This document shows positions 60,298-64,000 of a DNA stretch of 64,000 bases, one piece after another (the stretch's first letter is position 1; every line of letters begins with the position of its first letter). The notes beneath the pieces were generated by a model. It did not search any database. It worked only from the letters and a program-made list of their open reading frames with translations, and had not been told where the DNA came from. This DNA is from Laguncularia racemosa. Its lineage: Eukaryota > Streptophyta > Magnoliopsida > Myrtales > Combretaceae. The translations under genes and the position numbers were made by a program. The stretch spans positions 558,001 through 622,000 of the forward strand of contig JBBMOL010000225.1 of NCBI GenBank assembly GCA_037954665.1, written 5' to 3'.

Positions 60298-61335
60298 TGA
60301 TGTGCCTAAAACCACTTAGAAGCACAATCAAAAGACTTAAGAAAAACAATCTCAAGTCAAGGTAAAATCGGATCCACAAAGGGCAATTTCACGTGAACCC
60401 TAATGAAGATATAAGGAAATCAAAAGTTCAAAGATATAATTGTAATACCACAATGATAATATCTTCTAACAACACTCTAATCTCATATAATCCACGAAGA
60501 TAATCCACAAATGACAAAGAAAACCTCAATTCCAAGAACTCCTTTCCAATAGTGAAGTACACGTTTTCAAGGGAATTCTTCAATGAAGATTCAAATTCAA
60601 TTGCAAAGTACTTCAAATAAACACAATAATTCGTGAACAATAAGATGTATTTCTGACCAAGAACTATCTCAATTCAACCCTAGATATGATACACTAGAGA
60701 AGAAAAGAAATCACAACAAAATGAAATTGATACAACTCACAATTTCAAGATGTTGCACTCGCCACAATTTCAACTATTGGGATTGAAATTGATAAGAGTT
60801 TATATGACAATTAGGAACCCTAATTCTCACGTGAAAAGAAGTGTTTGTTCTGCAGAAATAAGCCTCCTCAAACCCTCTCTTAAGTAAGTATTTATACTTG
60901 CTACTCCTAGGGTTAAAAAGTGCTTAAAATTACAAGTTTGCTACTTTTAAGGTGGCTAACCCTAAATGAAAGTTACAAGGAAATAAAAGTGTCCCAAAAC
61001 CAAAATACAACCAAAATAGTTCACAAAAGAAGAAATATATAAAAGAAATGGTCTTTAAGATGCCGGTCTTCTATAGGATCCATCGGCCCAACTCATCGCT
61101 GGTTCAAGTCGGTCCATGGATAACCCACAAGCTGAGTCTGAGGGAGTTTGTCCATTTCCCTCTAAAATATGATAAGTGTGCCTGTTGGAAAAGACAATAC
61201 AAGAATAATAGAAAAGAGGTTAATATATAAATAATTCTGGGGTCGATCTGCTCAAAATGGGCCCTCATCGCCAAAATTTGAATTCCTTTAGTTCTTGCCC
61301 TAATGATAGGTCTTGTCGGATTTTGATTCCTATCA
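60298..61335 (-). mobile_element. Element C 3' LTR (family C)
   Basis: TGATAGGAATC ... GGCACATCA on the minus strand. TATA box in a 7-of-8 inverted repeat at 60884-60901. The first part is coding (NPTRPIIRARTKGIQILAMR). Confidence 0.88.
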
Positions 61336-62396
61336 TCTCCTCGAGACTCAAAAAGATTTGTCCTCAAATCTGGTAGATCAAATGCAGTAGAGACTTCGTT
61401 TCCTCCTAGCAAACCACCTGAAGAAATATCACTACAGAATCCCAAAATCGGAAATACCACGGGTGGTGATTGTTTTCTCCCCTCCATTTCTAGGATGTAT
61501 CTTATCTGCAACACAAATAATGCTCCATTATCCAATAAAGTCGCCCCCGTATCAACCTGTTCCACTAAAACCGTTTCCTCCTTTTCTAACTCATCTGTAT
61601 GTTGCTGATCCTCATGGTCTTCTAATGGTTGGCCCAACTCTCATTACCCTCTAAAACCTCTGAAGGTGAACATAACTGTCTTTGAATAGTCTGGCTCTCT
61701 AGTGGTCTACTCGTCTGACTGTGATCATCAAGATCCTCTAAAGGTTGGCTCATCGGTGTCTGAAAAATTTTATGCTCTAAGGGTTGGCTCGTGTCACTAG
61801 AGCCCTCAAGAACCTTTGAAGGTTGGCATACCTACGTCAGCACAGTTTGGTCCTCTGAAGGTTTGATCATGTGGCTATGATCCTCAAGATTCTGTGATGG
61901 TTGTTTTATCTGTCTTTGCATCTCCTGGACCTCTGATGGCGACATAGGGTTCAATACTATATGTTTTCCATCTTTTTTGAACATATAAGTATTTCTATAC
62001 CCATCATGTAATACCATCCTGTCATACAACCATGGTCTACCAAGTAATATATGGGATGCACAAAGAGGAAGAATATCACATTCAAGCTCATCATAGTACT
62101 TGTCCCCTATACTGAAGGTACCCTAGCCCTTTGGGTCACACAAAGACCATCCTGATCATTCAACTAATGTAATGTATAAGGTTTGGATGTGGGATAGTTT
62201 CAAGTTTCAACTTCGATACTAATGATGCAGCTACAACATTAGTACAACTACCACCATCAATAATAATTGCGCACAAGTTTCCTTGTACCCTATAAGAAGT
62301 ATGGAACAAGTTTTCTCTTTGTCCCTCATCAATGGTTTGAAAGAAAGTTAAGTCTCGATGCAATATGTTAGTAGACAAATAAAACTCACTTGACAT
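61336..62396 (-). pseudogene. Element C protease, repeat linker and pol tail
   Basis: Protease start RENLFHTSYRVQGNLCAIII then DGGSCTNVVAASLVSKLKLE: the D-S-G triad is D-G-G here. After a frameshift the second half is MYDRMVLHDGYRNTYMFKKD (61832-62029). A hydrophilic linker of imperfect repeats follows (QPLEDLDDHSQTSRPLESQT and similar), then the tail DLPDLRTNLFESRGDD that runs over the polypurine tract into the LTR (open frame 61104-61637). RT would normally sit between protease and tail. Confidence 0.8.
61600..61930 (-). repeat. Imperfect repeats in the linker of element C
   Basis: The plus strand repeats words such as CTCTAAAGGTTGGCTCAT and CCTCAAGATCCTCTAAAGGT, giving peptide units of about 20-25 residues (S/G-QPLED-x-DDHSQ). 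At least five copies can be recognised with different degrees of change. Confidence 0.65.
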
Positions 62397-62399
62397 TGT

Positions 62400-63486
62400 T
62401 GCTTACTGATTTCAATAACCTCAATACACTTCGCCACACTACGACAACACACCCTTACACGCCTAACACACCCACGATGCTCACAATCAACCAATACAAG
62501 AAATGTTTATTGGTACTTCAAGTAAAGTTAAATAAATGAAGTGCACACAATTATTTCTAAGTAGTTAAGAATTAAATTCAACTAGCAAGTGTTTAAGTAA
62601 TGAGTTTTAATTACTTTCACACTTTAATGCTTGTTTTTGAATTCAAACTTCACCACTCAACTTTCCTTTCTTGCTAAAGTTTTACACCCAAATGAGTCTT
62701 AATGTGTAGCACCTTATAGTACATAAAACTCCACAAATTTGCACCACCACACACACCTCAATCACGGTGCACTCACTTCACCACAACACACCAATTCACC
62801 ACGTTGCAACACCTTCAATCAACATACACACATAATGCCACACATACATACCCTTCACTAATTTTACAAAAAATACAACTCCACACACATATACCTTTTA
62901 TACACATTGCAGCACACACATACACACTCTTCTACACTTGTATTTCTCCACTTCTATACAAGTTTCAAACCATAACTCACAACAAAAGGCAACTTAAGTT
63001 CAAATTCAAAATGAGATCATTAATTACAATATTCCACAAATGGTAAGGAGCCACTTTCAAATTCAAATGAACACACAATTAAGCAATGAATTAATGTGTG
63101 TTTTGAAATTCAAATTGCTTCCTTAACTCACACCTCAAATCTGGAAATTGCAAATGCTCCAATTCCGAATTGCACAAGGATTCACACAACACACTCCACA
63201 AGCTTTTTCAAACAACACATTAATCACGGTATGGATGGGGTAAATTTCAAATTCAAAAATTTGAATGAATAACACACTTCTACTCCTTCCCTTCCACGCA
63301 ATTGATCAACCACAAGAAGCTACAACAAACCCTTCAATCTAACTCCAACAAGCAATAAATTAGATTTTCAATTAAGACAATTTTGCAACTCAAATCCACA
63401 ACACACAATTTCGGTTCAAAAATGAAGAACCCTAATTGAAGATGATCACGAAATCAACTAACAATTAATACCTTCTCTCAACTTGT
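62400..63486 (-). other. Element C leader
   Basis: About 1.1 kb, CA-rich on the plus strand (62740-62935), with no frame. 63120-63240 is homologous (inverted) to 22640-22740 in the leader of B. Confidence 0.75.
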
Positions 63487-63498
63487 ACTCTGATACCA
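63487..63498 (-). promoter_or_regulatory. Element C primer-binding site
   Basis: TGGTATCAGAGT on the minus strand, five bases after the 5' LTR end. Confidence 0.88.
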
Positions 63499-63503
63499 AA
63501 AGA

Positions 63504-64000
63504 TGATATGCCTAAAACCACTTAGAAGAACAATCAAAAGACTTAAGAAAAACAATCTCAAGTCAAGGCAAAATCGGATCCACAAAGGGCAATTTCACGT
63601 GAACCCTAATGAAGATATAAGGAAATCCAAAAGTTCAAAGATATAATTGTAATACCACAATGATAATATCTTCTAACAACACTCTAATCTCATATAATCC
63701 ATGAAGATAATCCGCAAATGACAAAGAAAACCTCAATTCCAAGAACTCCTTTCCAATAGTGAAGTACACGTTTTCAAGGGAATTCTTCAATGAAGATTCA
63801 AATTCAATTGCAATGTACTTCAAATAAACACAATAATTCGTGAACAATAAGATGTATTTCTGACCAAGAACTATCTCAATTCAACCCTAGATATGACAAA
63901 CTAGAGAAGAAAAGAAATCACAACAAAATAAAATTGATACAACTCACAATTTCAAGATGTTGCACTCGCCACAATTTCAACTCTTGGGATTGAAATTGAT
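63504..64000 (-). mobile_element. Element C 5' LTR, partial
   Basis: Nearly identical to 60298-60795 (only scattered differences seen over about 490 bp), which shows a fairly recent insertion. Continues beyond the window. Confidence 0.88.

Larger units (their letters stand above)
60298..64000 (-). mobile_element. Element C: protease-only LTR element, truncated by the window end
   Basis: 3' LTR 60298-61335 (1038 bp), internal region only 2168 bp (61336-63503), primer-binding site 63498-63487, 5' LTR from 63504 past the window end. The leader is homologous to that of B, but it leads directly into protease: gag, RT, RNase H and integrase are all absent. The pol tail before the polypurine tract is kept (DLRTNLFESRGDD). 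Confidence 0.85.

Noticed and set aside
60428..60640. 70-codon frames repeated at 60428-60640 and 63635-63847 as a small gene family
   Set aside because: They are the same stretch of the two LTRs of element C and lie in non-coding U5/R sequence.

Overview
This is 64 kb of plant nuclear DNA, probably eudicot. It is AT-rich, contains no host gene I can support, and is mostly LTR retrotransposons of the Ty3/gypsy superfamily in nested layers. Evidence for a plant: gag-pol proteins of the plant Tat/Ogre-like and chromovirus-like types, primer-binding sites of the TGGTATCAGAGC and TGGCGACTCC kinds, and a decayed piece of plant-type mitochondrial SSU rRNA. Letters A to I below are my own labels for elements. 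Layout: (1) 0.4-4.0 kb: 5' half of a decayed minus-strand gypsy element (I), cut by a family-A solo LTR with a perfect TAAGG duplication, and next to a mitochondrial rrn18 fragment. (2) 4.0-8.4 kb: AT-rich DNA with no recognisable gene. (3) 8.4-28.85 kb: a decayed minus-strand chromovirus-like element (E) holding three later insertions: F (8905-14264, a 5.36 kb solo-LTR-like unit, target duplication ATACA), a 1.52 kb TG...CA unit in pol (16868-18387), and B (21369-26413, a plus-strand element with gag and protease only). (4) 28.85-33.3 kb: AT-rich, at most one tentative LTR-like block. (5) 33274-34305: family-C solo LTR, target duplication CATTT. (6) 35.6-37.5 kb: gag and leader of an old Tat-like element (G), into which the best-preserved element, H (37517-50805, 13.3 kb, minus strand, target duplication ATTAT), has inserted. 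(7) 50.8-53.5 kb: AT-rich, unassigned. (8) 53.5-64 kb: minus-strand gag-pol element A whose two end LTRs do not match, an upstream protease fragment D, and element C (protease only), which runs off the window. How the parts relate: H keeps nearly intact reverse transcriptase, a degenerate RNase H, a second intact RNase H and integrase, interrupted by one in-frame TAA, but has lost gag and protease. It also carries about 15 copies of a roughly 133-bp composite tandem repeat between integrase and the 3' LTR. B, C and D are the opposite case: they lack RT, RNase H and integrase but keep a retropepsin, so they could only move with proteins supplied in trans. Points that deserve a second look: TATA boxes centred in perfect inverted repeats in several LTR families, a 107-bp versus 13-bp homopolymer difference between the two LTRs of H, the protease-only derivatives, and mismatched LTRs around element A. 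I did not find a new host-encoded system; everything recognisable here is mobile-element biology and its decay.
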